From NCBI RefSeq assembly GCF_001687105.1, contig NZ_CP014596.1:310001-374000 (forward strand): 64,000 bases of DNA, read 5' to 3'. The notes below the pieces were generated by a model. The model worked only from the letters and a program-made list of their open reading frames with translations, was not told the DNA's origin and searched no databases. The DNA is from Salipiger sp. CCB-MM3. GTDB lineage: Bacteria; Pseudomonadota; Alphaproteobacteria; Rhodobacterales; Rhodobacteraceae. Shown here piece after piece: positions 24,735 through 33,006 of the stretch. Every line of letters begins with the position of its first letter. Position 1 is the stretch's first letter. Made by a program: the position numbers and the translations under genes.

Positions 24735-25876
24735 GCCTCACCGCCAATTGGTCCTACCCCACCGCCATCAAGTTCGGCGCGGGCCGCATCGCGGAACTGC
24801 CCGCCGCCTGCGCGCAGTCTGGCATCACCAAGCCGCTGCTGGTCACCGACCGCGGCCTTGCTGCCCTGCCGGTCACCGAAAGCACCATCGCGGTGTTGGA
24901 AACCGCGGGGCTCGAATGCGGGCTTTTCGCCGACGTCGATCCCAACCCCAACGAGCGCAACCTTGCCGCGGGCGTCGAGGCCTATAACGCGGGCGGCTAT
25001 GACGGGGTGATCGCCTTCGGCGGCGGCTCCGGCCTCGACCTTGGCAAATGCGTGGCCTTCATGGCCGGGCAAAGCCGCCCGGTCTGGGATTTCGAGGATA
25101 TCGGCGACTGGTGGACCCGCGCCGACGCCGCCGCCATCGCCCCCATCGTCGCCGTGCCGACCACCGCGGGCACCGGCTCAGAGGTCGGGCGCGCGGGCGT
25201 GCTGACCAACTCCGAAACCCATGAGAAGAAGATCATCTTCCACCCCAAGATGCTTCCCGCCGTGGTGATCTGCGATCCCGAGCTGACCGTCGGCATGCCC
25301 AAGGCGATCACCGCCGGCACCGGGCTCGACGCTTTTGCTCATTGCGTCGAGGCCTTCTCCTCGCCGCACTACCATCCCATGTCGCAGGGCATCGCGCTCG
25401 AGGGCATGCGGCTGGTGATCGACTACCTGCCCCGCGCCTATGCCGATGGCACCGACATCGAGGCGCGCGCGCAGATGATGAGTGCCGCCGCCATGGGGGC
25501 CACCGCCTTCCAGAAGGGCCTCGGCGCGATCCACGCCATGAGCCATCCCATCGGCGCGCATTTCGGCACTCACCACGGCACCACCAACGCGGTCTGCATG
25601 CCTGCCGTGCTGAAGTTCAACGCGGATGCGATCCGCGAGCGCTTCGACAAGGCGGCGGGCTATCTCGGCATCGAGGGTGGCTTTGACGGGTTCTGCGCCT
25701 TCGTGGACGAACTTAACGACAGCCTCGGCGTGCCCAAGGGGCTGACCGCGCTCGGCGTGACCGAAGCGTCGATCCCCGAGCTGGTGAAAGGCGCGATCAA
25801 GGATCCCTCCTGCGGCGGCAACCCGATCGAGCTGACCGAAGAGAACCTCGAGGCGCTGTTCCGCGCGGCGATGTGA
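24731..25876 (+). CDS. Iron-containing alcohol dehydrogenase
   Basis: A 381-residue group III alcohol dehydrogenase. The NAD site is GGGSGLDLGK, then TTAGTGSEV, and the metal ligands fit Asp in TGLDAFAHCVEAF and His in HAMSHPIGAHFGTHHG. Members oxidise primary or secondary alcohols with NAD. It is the last gene of the operon that begins with the amidohydrolase-like gene and is followed by a hairpin at 25911-25937. Together with the upstream aldehyde dehydrogenase it would take a hydroxymethyl group to a carboxylate. Confidence 0.94.
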   Translation: MSLTANWSYPTAIKFGAGRIAELPAACAQSGITKPLLVTDRGLAALPVTESTIAVLETAGLECGLFADVDPNPNERNLAAGVEAYNAGGYDGVIAFGGGSGLDLGKCVAFMAGQSRPVWDFEDIGDWWTRADAAAIAPIVAVPTTAGTGSEVGRAGVLTNSETHEKKIIFHPKMLPAVVICDPELTVGMPKAITAGTGLDAFAHCVEAFSSPHYHPMSQGIALEGMRLVIDYLPRAYADGTDIEARAQMMSAAAMGATAFQKGLGAIHAMSHPIGAHFGTHHGTTNAVCMPAVLKFNADAIRERFDKAAGYLGIEGGFDGFCAFVDELNDSLGVPKGLTALGVTEASIPELVKGAIKDPSCGGNPIELTEENLEALFRAAM

Positions 25877-25910
25877 CCGGGCTAAGTGACCGGGCTTATC
25901 TGAACTCCAA

Positions 25911-25937
25911 GGGCCGGGGCGAAAGCTCCGGCTCTTT
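25911..25937 (+). terminator. Intrinsic terminator after the iron alcohol dehydrogenase
   Basis: GGGCCGGGGC, loop GAAA, GCTCCGGCTC, then TTT. The stem is 10 bp including two G-U pairs, with a stable GNRA-type loop, and begins 35 nt after the stop codon. Confidence 0.7.
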
Positions 25938-25946
25938 GCGTTTCAA

Positions 25947-26121
25947 GAGGGCGCATCTGGCCCGGAATCAAGGCGAAGCCGCCGGGCAAGCGCCTGCCCG
26001 TCCCGGCGGGCTGGCGCTTTTGCAACGAAGGACGGCGTTCGGACGCTTCACGGACTTGGCCGGTATAAACCCAAGACCTCAAGCGCAGCAGCGCCACCCC
26101 ACGGGCAGGCGCTCGCCCGCC
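25947..26121 (+). repeat. MITE-like dispersed repeat, copy B
   Basis: About 175 bp in the same orientation as 16866-17042. The right end GGGCAGGCGCTCGCCCG is the exact reverse complement of the left end of copy A, while its own left end is decayed. Shared internal blocks include GCCGCCGGGC, GGGCTGGCGCTTT, GGCGTTCGGA and AGACCTCAA. It occupies most of the 365-bp gap between the TRAP operon and the FAD oxidase operon. Confidence 0.75.
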
Positions 26122-26241
26122 TCCGCATCGGTCCCACACGCGCCATAGCCCCCCTTGCACAAGCTGCCGCAACGGCGCCTTATGGCGCGCGATGACATCA
26201 CCGCCCCCAAGGGTGGCGTACACGGGCGCAGGGAGCCGAAG

Positions 26242-27483
26242 ATGAAGAAGACGGTGGCAGTGATCGGTGCGGGAATTGTCGGCGTCAGCACGGCGATTGC
26301 GTTGCTGCGCGACGGCCACGAGGTTGTGCTGATCGACCGCGAGGGCCCGGCCACGGGCACCAGCCACGGCAATGGCGGCGTGCTGGCGGCGGCGGCGGTG
26401 CTGCCGGTGCCCGGCCCCGGTCTCTGGGCCAAAGCCCCGAAAATGCTGCTCGATCCCGACCAGCCGCTGTTCCTGCGCTGGCCTTACCTGCCGAAGCTGC
26501 TGCCATGGCTGCGCCGCTACATGGGCGAGGCAAGCGCCGAGGCCGCGCTGCGCCGCGCCCATGCCATCGCGCCCCTCATCGGCGACAGCCTTGCCGACCA
26601 CCAAGCGCTCGCCACGGGCACCCCCGCCGAGAAATGGCTGGTCCCGGGCGATTACGTCTACGCCTACCCCGACCGCGCCGCTTTCGAAGCCGACGCCTTC
26701 ACCTGGCAGACCAAAAGCGCGCTCGGCTTTGCCCATGAGGTGCTCGAGAACGGCGCCTTCCAGCGCTACGACCCGGCGATGAGCGAAAGCTTCGCGCTGG
26801 GTGTGCGCCAGCCGGATCATGGCCGCATCACCGACCCGGGCGCCTATGTGAAGGCGCTGGCGGCCCATGCCCAAAGCCTCGGCGCGCGGCTGGTGATCGG
26901 TGAAGTGACGGATTTCGCTGAAGAGAACGGCGCACTGACCGGCCTGCGCATCGGCGGCGAGACCCTGCCCTGCGACGCCGCCGTCATCACCACCGGCGTC
27001 TGGTCCGGCCCGCTGGCCAAGCGTCTGGGCGTCGCGGCCCCGTTGGAAAGCGAGCGCGGCTATCACCTCGAACTCTACGAGCCCTCGATGATGCCCCGCG
27101 CCCCGGTGATGTTCGCCGCGCAGAAATTCGTCGCCACCCCGATGGAGGGCCGCTTGCGGCTGGCGGGCATCGTCGAGTTTGGCGGGCTCGACGCGCCGCC
27201 CTCGAAGGCGCCCTTCGAGCTGCTGCGCCGCTGCATCGCCAAGGCGATGCCCGAGCTGACGTGGAAGCATGAGGTCGAATGGATGGGCCACCGCCCCTCG
27301 GTCTCGGACTCGCTGCCGCTGATCGGCGCGGCGCCGGGCCTCAGGGGCGCGTTCTTTGGCTTCGGGCATGACCATGTGGGGCTGACCGCCGGACCCAAGA
27401 CCGGCCGCCTGCTGGCGCAACTGGTCGGCGCGCAGCGGCCCAATATCGACATCGCGCCCTTCTCGCCGGACCGTTTCGCGTGA
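26242..27483 (+). CDS. FAD-dependent amino acid oxidase/dehydrogenase (DadA-like)
   Basis: A 413-residue flavoprotein. The FAD-binding Rossmann motif is at the start, VAVIGAGIVGVSTAIALLRD, with the acidic strand end LIDRE; GTSHGNGG and the C-terminal GFGHDHVGLTAGPKTGRL are typical of DadA-type D-amino acid dehydrogenases. It may oxidise a D-amino acid or a related secondary amine. The ATG at 26242 is set by AGGGAG six nt upstream and by the Rossmann motif. It overlaps the next gene by 4 nt (GTGA). Confidence 0.87.
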   Translation: MKKTVAVIGAGIVGVSTAIALLRDGHEVVLIDREGPATGTSHGNGGVLAAAAVLPVPGPGLWAKAPKMLLDPDQPLFLRWPYLPKLLPWLRRYMGEASAEAALRRAHAIAPLIGDSLADHQALATGTPAEKWLVPGDYVYAYPDRAAFEADAFTWQTKSALGFAHEVLENGAFQRYDPAMSESFALGVRQPDHGRITDPGAYVKALAAHAQSLGARLVIGEVTDFAEENGALTGLRIGGETLPCDAAVITTGVWSGPLAKRLGVAAPLESERGYHLELYEPSMMPRAPVMFAAQKFVATPMEGRLRLAGIVEFGGLDAPPSKAPFELLRRCIAKAMPELTWKHEVEWMGHRPSVSDSLPLIGAAPGLRGAFFGFGHDHVGLTAGPKTGRLLAQLVGAQRPNIDIAPFSPDRFA

Positions 27484-28529
27484 GCCCACTGCCCTTTCTT
27501 GCCCGTCACGCGCGCTGGCTGATGCTGATCGGTCTGGCTTTCGGCATCGCCGTGCCGGAAATCGCGCATCTTGTGCGGCCTTGGCTGTCGGAACTGGTGG
27601 CGGTGATGCTCTTCACCGCCGCCCTGCGCATCGGCCCGCGCGCGGCGCTTGGCGCGGCGCGGCATCTGCGCGGCAACCTCGGCGCCACGCTCGCATTCCA
27701 GCTGATCGCGCCGCTGGCGCTGGTGGCGCTTATGGCGCCCTTCGGCCTGCTGGACAGCCCCGCCGCGCTGTCGGTGATCCTGATGCTCGCCGCCGCGCCG
27801 CTTGCCAGCAGCCCCAATCTGACGCTGATGGTCGGCGGTGATCCCGGCCCGGCGCTGCGGCTGCTGATCTTGGGAATGCTGGTGCTGCCGCTGACCACGC
27901 TGCCGGTCTTCGCCCTGCTGCCCGCCCTCGGCGGCGCGACGGGCATCCTCGGTACGGCGCTGAAACTGCTGGTGGTGATCCTGCTGGCCACCGGCATCGC
28001 CTTCGCCCTGCGTCCGTGGCTGCTGCCCGATCCCGGCCCCCGCGCCTTGGCACAGCTTGACGGGGCCTCGGCGCTGCTGATGACGGTGATCGTGCTGGCG
28101 CTGACCTCGGAAATCCGGCCCGCTCTGCTGGAGCGGCCCGGCGAGTTGCTGGCATGGCTGGCGCTAGCCTTCGTCGCCAACCTCGGGCCGCAGGTGCTGG
28201 TGGGCTGGGCGCTCGCCCGCACGGGCCGGCGCGAAGGGCTCGAGGCGCTGGCGATGATCGCCGGCAACCGCAACATCGGGCTGTTCCTCGTTGCCCTGCC
28301 CACCGGCGTCACCGACCCGCTGCTGCTGTTCATCGGCTGCTATCAGGTGCCGATGTTCCTGACGCCACTGCTGATGGCACCGCTCTACCGCCGCTTCGCC
28401 CGCATCGCGGCAACCCGCGCAGGGCTTGGCATCGCCGGTGAGCGCGGTATCACGGGCGCAGGAAACGGAGACCGCAATGCCCCAGACTGCAATTCCCCTG
28501 TCCGACATGCCGCTCAATGCCGCCGATGA
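27480..28529 (+). CDS. BASS-like (bile acid:sodium symporter fold) membrane transporter
   Basis: A 349-residue membrane protein with about nine to ten hydrophobic segments and little else until residue 310. Features such as ASSPNLTLMVGGDPG and AMIAGNRNIGLFLVALP fit the BASS/SBF-like fold, which moves organic anions with sodium. The start is GTG at 27480, overlapping the DadA-like stop. The last 17 codons overlap the start of the D-2-hydroxyacid dehydrogenase gene and read as low-complexity, so the functional protein may end earlier. It probably imports the substrate of the two flanking flavoenzymes. Confidence 0.7.
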   Translation: MSPLPFLARHARWLMLIGLAFGIAVPEIAHLVRPWLSELVAVMLFTAALRIGPRAALGAARHLRGNLGATLAFQLIAPLALVALMAPFGLLDSPAALSVILMLAAAPLASSPNLTLMVGGDPGPALRLLILGMLVLPLTTLPVFALLPALGGATGILGTALKLLVVILLATGIAFALRPWLLPDPGPRALAQLDGASALLMTVIVLALTSEIRPALLERPGELLAWLALAFVANLGPQVLVGWALARTGRREGLEALAMIAGNRNIGLFLVALPTGVTDPLLLFIGCYQVPMFLTPLLMAPLYRRFARIAATRAGLGIAGERGITGAGNGDRNAPDCNSPVRHAAQCRR

Positions 28530-29922
28530 CGGTTTTGCCGAAACCCTGAGCCGCGCGCTGCCCAAAGACACGCTGCGCCGCGCCGAGCCGTGCTACCTCG
28601 AAGAGCCGCGCGGGCGCTGGCAGGGGGTGTCGCGCTGGGTGGCGCTGCCGCGCACCGTCGAAGAGGTCTCGACCATCGTCCGCGCCTGCAACGCGGCGCG
28701 CGTCGGCGTGCTTCCCTATGGCGGCGGCACCGGGTTGGTGGGCGGGCAGATCGCCCCCGATGGCCCCGCGCCGCTGCTGATCTCGCTGGAGCGCATGTCG
28801 GCGGTGCGCGCCGTCTATCCGCAGGAAAACGTGCTGGTCGCCGAGGCGGGCGCGGTGCTGGCCGATGTGCAGAGCGCTGCGCAGGACGCCGGTCGGCTGT
28901 TCCCGCTCTCGCTCGCCTCAGAGGGCACCGCGCGCATCGGCGGGCTGCTCTCGACCAATGCCGGCGGGCTCAACGTGCTCCGCTACGGCAACGCCCGCGA
29001 GCAGGTGCTGGGGCTGGAGGCGGTGCTGCCCGACGGATCGATCTGGCACGGGTTGAAGCGGCTGCGCAAGGACAACACTGGATACGATCTGCGCGGGCTG
29101 CTGGTCGGCGCCGAGGGCACGCTGGGGGTGATCACCGCCGCCGCGCTGAAAGTATCTCCGATCCCCGCCAGCACCGGCACCGCGCTGCTGGCCGTCGAGA
29201 GCCCCGCCGCCGCGCTGGACCTGCTGGCCTTGGCCCGCCAGCAGCTTGGCGAGATGGTCAGCGCGTTTGAACTGATCGGGCGTATGAGCTTCGATTTCCT
29301 CGCCGAGGCCCTGCCGGGCCTGCGCCAGCCGTGGCCCGAGGCTCCGGCGTGGTGCGTTCTCGTCGATCTTGGGCTGGCGCAGGGCATGAACCCCGAGACG
29401 GCGCTCGAGACGCTCTTTGCCGCCGGGATGGAGGCGGGGCTGGTAAGCGACGGGCTGGTCGCCCAGTCGCAGGCGCAGGCGCAGCAGTTCTGGGACATCC
29501 GCGAGCGCATCCCCGAGGCCAACCGCCATATCGGCGCGATCGCCAGCCATGACGTCTCGCTGCCGCTGAGCGCCCTGCCCGAGTTCATCGAGACCGGGCT
29601 GGACCGGCTGGCGCGGCTTGGCGATTTTCGGGTCAACTGCTTTGGCCATCTCGGCGACGGCAACCTGCATTACAACGTCTTCCCACCGAAGGGCCGCAAG
29701 AAGCAGGAGTATGAAAGCCAGCGCGCCGACGTGCAGCGCTGCGTGCATGATCTGGTGCATGAGATGGGCGGCTCGGTCAGCGCCGAGCATGGCATCGGGC
29801 GGCTGAAGGTGCCCGATCTGGAGCGGTACTCCGACCCCGCGAAACTGGCGGCGATGCGGACGATCAAGGCCGCGCTCGACCCTGCGGGCATCATGAACCC
29901 CGGCGCCGTGCTGCGGGCTTAA
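28477..29922 (+). CDS. FAD-linked D-2-hydroxyacid dehydrogenase (GlcD/D2HGDH family)
   Basis: A 481-residue flavoprotein with an N-terminal PCMH-type FAD domain (VLPYGGGTGLVGGQ, EGTARIGGLLSTNAGG, LVGAEGTLGVIT) and a C-terminal FAD-oxidase domain (NCFGHLGDGNLHYNVFPP, GGSVSAEHGIGRLK). These blocks match D-2-hydroxyglutarate and D-lactate dehydrogenases. The ATG at 28477 has ACGGAG six nt upstream and lies inside the end of the transporter gene (53-bp overlap). It would reduce a 2-hydroxy acid to a 2-oxo acid equivalent, passing electrons onward. Confidence 0.9.
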   Translation: MPQTAIPLSDMPLNAADDGFAETLSRALPKDTLRRAEPCYLEEPRGRWQGVSRWVALPRTVEEVSTIVRACNAARVGVLPYGGGTGLVGGQIAPDGPAPLLISLERMSAVRAVYPQENVLVAEAGAVLADVQSAAQDAGRLFPLSLASEGTARIGGLLSTNAGGLNVLRYGNAREQVLGLEAVLPDGSIWHGLKRLRKDNTGYDLRGLLVGAEGTLGVITAAALKVSPIPASTGTALLAVESPAAALDLLALARQQLGEMVSAFELIGRMSFDFLAEALPGLRQPWPEAPAWCVLVDLGLAQGMNPETALETLFAAGMEAGLVSDGLVAQSQAQAQQFWDIRERIPEANRHIGAIASHDVSLPLSALPEFIETGLDRLARLGDFRVNCFGHLGDGNLHYNVFPPKGRKKQEYESQRADVQRCVHDLVHEMGGSVSAEHGIGRLKVPDLERYSDPAKLAAMRTIKAALDPAGIMNPGAVLRA

Positions 29923-29939
29923 TACGGCGCCTCAAAGCA

Positions 29940-29960
29940 GGGGCGGCACAGCGCCGCCCC
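29940..29960. terminator. Possible hairpin terminator between convergent genes
   Basis: GGGGCGGC and GCCGCCCC form an 8-bp stem with a 5-nt loop between the convergent D2HGDH-like and GYD genes. There is no T run, so it is only a likely transcription barrier. Confidence 0.4.
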
Positions 29961-29976
29961 CGTCATGCGCGCCGCC

Positions 29977-30306
29977 TCATCCCGGCGATTTGTAGCTCTG
30001 CGCCGCCTTCCCGGCCTTCTTCTGCATGTCCATGAGTTCTTCGGCGGAAAACGCCCGGACGGTCTGGATGTTGCTCACCATCCCCGAGGCTCCGACCCCC
30101 ATCAGGCTGGCCAAAAGATCGTGCACGTCGGACACGTCGACGATCACCATCCAGTCGGTCGCGCCGGTGGTGGCGTAATAGGCGAGCATCTTGCCGCCCG
30201 TGGCCTCGACCACCGAACGTGCGCCCTCGGCGCGGTCGCTGGGCTCGGCGATCATGCCTTTCAAGGCCGCCGCCGTGTAGCACCCTGTCACTATGAATGT
30301 TGGCAT
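29977..30306 (-). CDS. GYD-domain protein
   Basis: A 109-residue soluble protein. MPTFIVTGCYTAAALKGMIAEPSDR followed by VEATGGKMLAYYATTGATDWMVIVD is the compact beta-alpha-beta form of the GYD family (PF08734 type), where the usual GYD tripeptide is near the TDW position. These are small dimeric proteins of unknown function, sometimes related to antibiotic-monooxygenase-like folds. It stands alone; context gives no role. Confidence 0.82.
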   Translation of the reverse strand: MPTFIVTGCYTAAALKGMIAEPSDRAEGARSVVEATGGKMLAYYATTGATDWMVIVDVSDVHDLLASLMGVGASGMVSNIQTVRAFSAEELMDMQKKAGKAAQSYKSPG

Positions 30307-30455
30307 AACGACTCCTCCGGGGAAGGACCCGCGGGTCGTCCTTATGCACTATGCAGACCGGTCCGGCCCGCATCCTCCCTGCCTTGGTTATACCACAGTT
30401 GCGCGTCCGGCGACATCAGCGCCGCGGCACCGCCCACCCCAGAGCGCCCCGCAGG

Positions 30456-30860
30456 TCAGCCGCAGCTGCGGCTTCCGCTGCGCGCCGCACGTTGCGCACG
30501 GATGCTGTCGAGCGCGTCTTCGACCTGCGTGCCCGACTGCACCGCCTCCTCAGCGGTCACATCGTCGCGCGCGTTGCGCTCACGCAGCACGCTCGCCGCA
30601 TCCATGGTCCGCCCGGCATTGCGGAGCAAGATCACCCGCTGCAACTCGCTGGCGCTGGTGCTGCCGCCGCGCGCCGCCTCGGTACTGGCGAGCGTGGCCA
30701 AGGCCTCGTCATGGCGGCAGGCGATGGCAAGCTCGGTGGAGGCATCAAAGCTCTGAGGCTGCGCCACCACCGCGGGATCGGTGCAGGCCGCAAGCAGGAT
30801 CGGAAGGGCAAGCACGGCCCCTTTCAGGCCGGTCACCCCGGAGGTCAGGCGCGAAAACAT
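30456..30860 (-). CDS. Small lipoprotein, unknown function
   Basis: A 134-residue protein. The start at 30860 gives a lipoprotein signal (GLKGAVLALPILLAAC, lipobox LAAC). The mature part is helical, with IACRHDEALATLASTEAARGG and ASELQRVILLRNAGRTMDAASVL, like one or two TPR-type helical pairs. Two Cys (IACRH and SRSCG) could form a disulfide. GAGG lies about ten nt upstream. No named family recognised. Confidence 0.7.
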   Translation of the reverse strand: MFSRLTSGVTGLKGAVLALPILLAACTDPAVVAQPQSFDASTELAIACRHDEALATLASTEAARGGSTSASELQRVILLRNAGRTMDAASVLRERNARDDVTAEEAVQSGTQVEDALDSIRAQRAARSGSRSCG

Positions 30861-30956
30861 GGTCTTTATCCTCGTTACTCGGGGCCCGGCCGGAACACCC
30901 GCAATGCAGTTCTCAACATCACCGGGCACAAGGCAAGCGCGCGCGCCGGGACGGGT

Positions 30957-31118
30957 CTATTGCGGCCCGAAGACGTCGTAAGAGACCGTCTCGCGCGCCG
31001 TCTCGATTGTGGCGCTCAGCGCCAGACGCTCTTTTTCAGAACCGGGCTGCACCAAAATCACGAAGAGCGCGCCAAACAGACCCAGCCCGCCCAGCAGCTC
31101 GTATTTCATCGACAGCAT
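30957..31118 (-). CDS. Small membrane protein (53 aa)
   Basis: Begins at ATG 31118 after GAGGCGGAGCCG and stops at 30957-30959. The product starts MLSMKYELLGG, has one hydrophobic segment (about 8-23, LLGGLGLFGALFVILV) and a short polar tail with GSEKERLALSATIETARE. The ribosome site, the clear membrane segment followed by a charged amphipathic stretch, and its place in an otherwise empty 490-bp gap argue for a real gene. It may be co-transcribed with the lipoprotein gene 96 nt downstream. Family not recognised. Confidence 0.55.
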   Translation of the reverse strand: MLSMKYELLGGLGLFGALFVILVQPGSEKERLALSATIETARETVSYDVFGPQ

Positions 31119-31349
31119 CGGCTCCGCCTCATCTCTTGCCCGGGGCCTGCCTTGGTCAAACTGGCCCGATCAAACTGGCCAGATTATGTCGGCCAGTCCA
31201 CCTCGGCAGAAATGCTGCGCGGGAAGCACGCTCAAATCAAGACCGCGCTCCGTGCAGAGGCAAGCTAGGCCGGAAACCGCGAGCGGCAACGCCGTGCACC
31301 GGCCAGACAAGTCCCGTGCACAGGCGGCGCCCCAGAGGCGGGCAGCGGG

Positions 31350-32750
31350 TCAGTCCCACCAAGGGCCGTGATGCGCGTCCTGTCCGTCAACCCAGTCAAA
31401 CCCGTGACGCCCGAAGAAATCGCGCTGCGCCTGAATCAGTGCTGCCGTGCCGCGCGGCTGTCGCAGCGTGTCCCAGAAGGCCAGCGCAGAGGAGAGAACC
31501 GGCAGCGGATAGCCCGCCGCGATCCCCTGCGATACCAGCCGCCGCAGCGCCGGGATGCCCGCCTCGAAGACCTCGGCAAAGCGCGGAGCGAGGAAAAGCT
31601 GCCCCTCGGGCGCGCCGTCGCGGAAGGCGCTGGCGATATCGTCCAGCAGCCGAGCCCGAATGATGCAGCCCGCGCGCCAGATCTCGGCGATACGGGCAAA
31701 ATCAAGTTGCCAGTCATAGTCTTCCGAGGCCGCCGCCAGAATCCGAAAGCCCTGCGCATACTCAAGGATACGCGCCGCCAGCAGCGCCGATTCCAGATCG
31801 TCAGGCTCGGGCGCAAACGCCTCGCGGTCGCTGCCGAGCGCCGCCCCGGCCAGCTCGCGCAGCGGCTTTTCCGCCGACCACGCCCGCGCCGCCACCGCGC
31901 CCTCGATCATCGTCGCCGACTGGCCGAGCTTGACCGCCTCGATCGCCGTCCAGCGCCCGGTGCCCTTCTGTCCGGCGCGGTCGAGGATGGCATCCACCAC
32001 CGGCCCGGCGCCCAGCGCATCCTCATAGCTCAGCACCGTGCCGGTGATCTCGAAGAGGTAGCTTTCCAGCGGCCCTTCGTTCCAGCGGGTGAACTGCGCG
32101 CCGATCTGCGCCGGCGAGAGTCCCGCGCCATTGCGCAGCAGGTCATAGACCTCGGCGATCATCTGCATGTCGGCATATTCGATGCCATTGTGCACCGTCT
32201 TGACGAAATGCCCGGCGCCATCGGGACCCATGCGGTCGACGCAGTGCGCGCCTTCGAAACGGGCGGCGATCTTCGACAGGATCGGCTGCAGCCCCTGCCA
32301 GCTGTCCATCGCGCCACCGAACATCATCGACGGGCCATGCCGCGCCCCATCCTCGCCGCCCGAGACGCCAAGGCCGACGAAATGCAGCCCATGCTCGGCC
32401 AGCTGCGCGGCGCGGGCGCGGGTCGCGTGGAAATCGGCATTGCCCGCGTCGATCACCGTGTCGCCCGCCGCCAGCAGCGGAATCACATGGGTCAGAAACT
32501 CGTCCATCGGCGCGGTCGAGGGGATCATCGCCAAAAGCAGCCGCGGCTTCGGCAGCGCCTCGATAAGCTGCTCGAGCGTGTCCAGCGCCTGCACCTGCGC
32601 CGCGAAGGGCTCGGCACGTTTCAGAAATGCCGCGATGGGATCCGCGCTGCGGTTCGAGACGGCGATGGAAATTCCATTGTCGGCCATGTTGAGCGCCAGC
32701 GCGGCCCCCATCGTGCCCAATCCGTAAATGCCGATCTGCGGGTCTGCCAT
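31350..32750 (-). CDS. gnd: 6-phosphogluconate dehydrogenase, decarboxylating
   Basis: A 466-residue enzyme of usual length. The NADP-binding N-terminus is IGIYGLGTMGAALALNMADN; NADFHATRARA, GVSGGEDGARHGPSMM and GHFVKTVHNGIEYADMQ (catalytic Lys and the substrate-binding HNGIEY) are present, and the C-terminal all-helical domain is complete. It oxidises 6-phosphogluconate to ribulose 5-phosphate in the pentose phosphate pathway. It starts after AGGAGGC-type sequence. It is separated from argF by a strong terminator and so is its own unit. Confidence 0.97.
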   Translation of the reverse strand: MADPQIGIYGLGTMGAALALNMADNGISIAVSNRSADPIAAFLKRAEPFAAQVQALDTLEQLIEALPKPRLLLAMIPSTAPMDEFLTHVIPLLAAGDTVIDAGNADFHATRARAAQLAEHGLHFVGLGVSGGEDGARHGPSMMFGGAMDSWQGLQPILSKIAARFEGAHCVDRMGPDGAGHFVKTVHNGIEYADMQMIAEVYDLLRNGAGLSPAQIGAQFTRWNEGPLESYLFEITGTVLSYEDALGAGPVVDAILDRAGQKGTGRWTAIEAVKLGQSATMIEGAVAARAWSAEKPLRELAGAALGSDREAFAPEPDDLESALLAARILEYAQGFRILAAASEDYDWQLDFARIAEIWRAGCIIRARLLDDIASAFRDGAPEGQLFLAPRFAEVFEAGIPALRRLVSQGIAAGYPLPVLSSALAFWDTLRQPRGTAALIQAQRDFFGRHGFDWVDGQDAHHGPWWD

Positions 32751-32877
32751 GGAAGCCTCCTATGCGTTCTGCGCGAAAGGTAGCGATAACAGCCGCCATG
32801 ACAAGCGCCCGCCCGGTGCCGCCGATGCACATGGGCTGTGCATGGCTTGTGCATGGCTTTTGCCCCCCGCAAAAACC

Positions 32878-32903
32878 AAAAAAGCCGGGCGCTGCCACCC
32901 GGC
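32878..32903 (-). terminator. Intrinsic terminator after argF
   Basis: On the minus strand GCCGGG-loop-CCCGGC is followed by TTTTTT. It lies about 105 nt beyond the argF stop, after the repeat element at 32903-32964. Confidence 0.75.
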
Positions 32904-32964
32904 TTCTTCTCTTTCAAAATACGCCGGGGGAGACCGCCGTCAGGCGGGCGGGGGCAGAGCCCCC
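32903..32964 (+). repeat. Double-hairpin intergenic repeat, copy 2
   Basis: CTTCTTCTCTTTCAAAATAC, GCCGGGGG, a CCGCC/GGCGG small hairpin and GGGGGCAGAGCCCCC in order. It is opposite in direction to the argF transcript that crosses it. Confidence 0.78.
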
Positions 32965-33006
32965 TCACCCAAGCATACGGCCCGAGCAAACGGCCCAGGC
33001 CCGATA

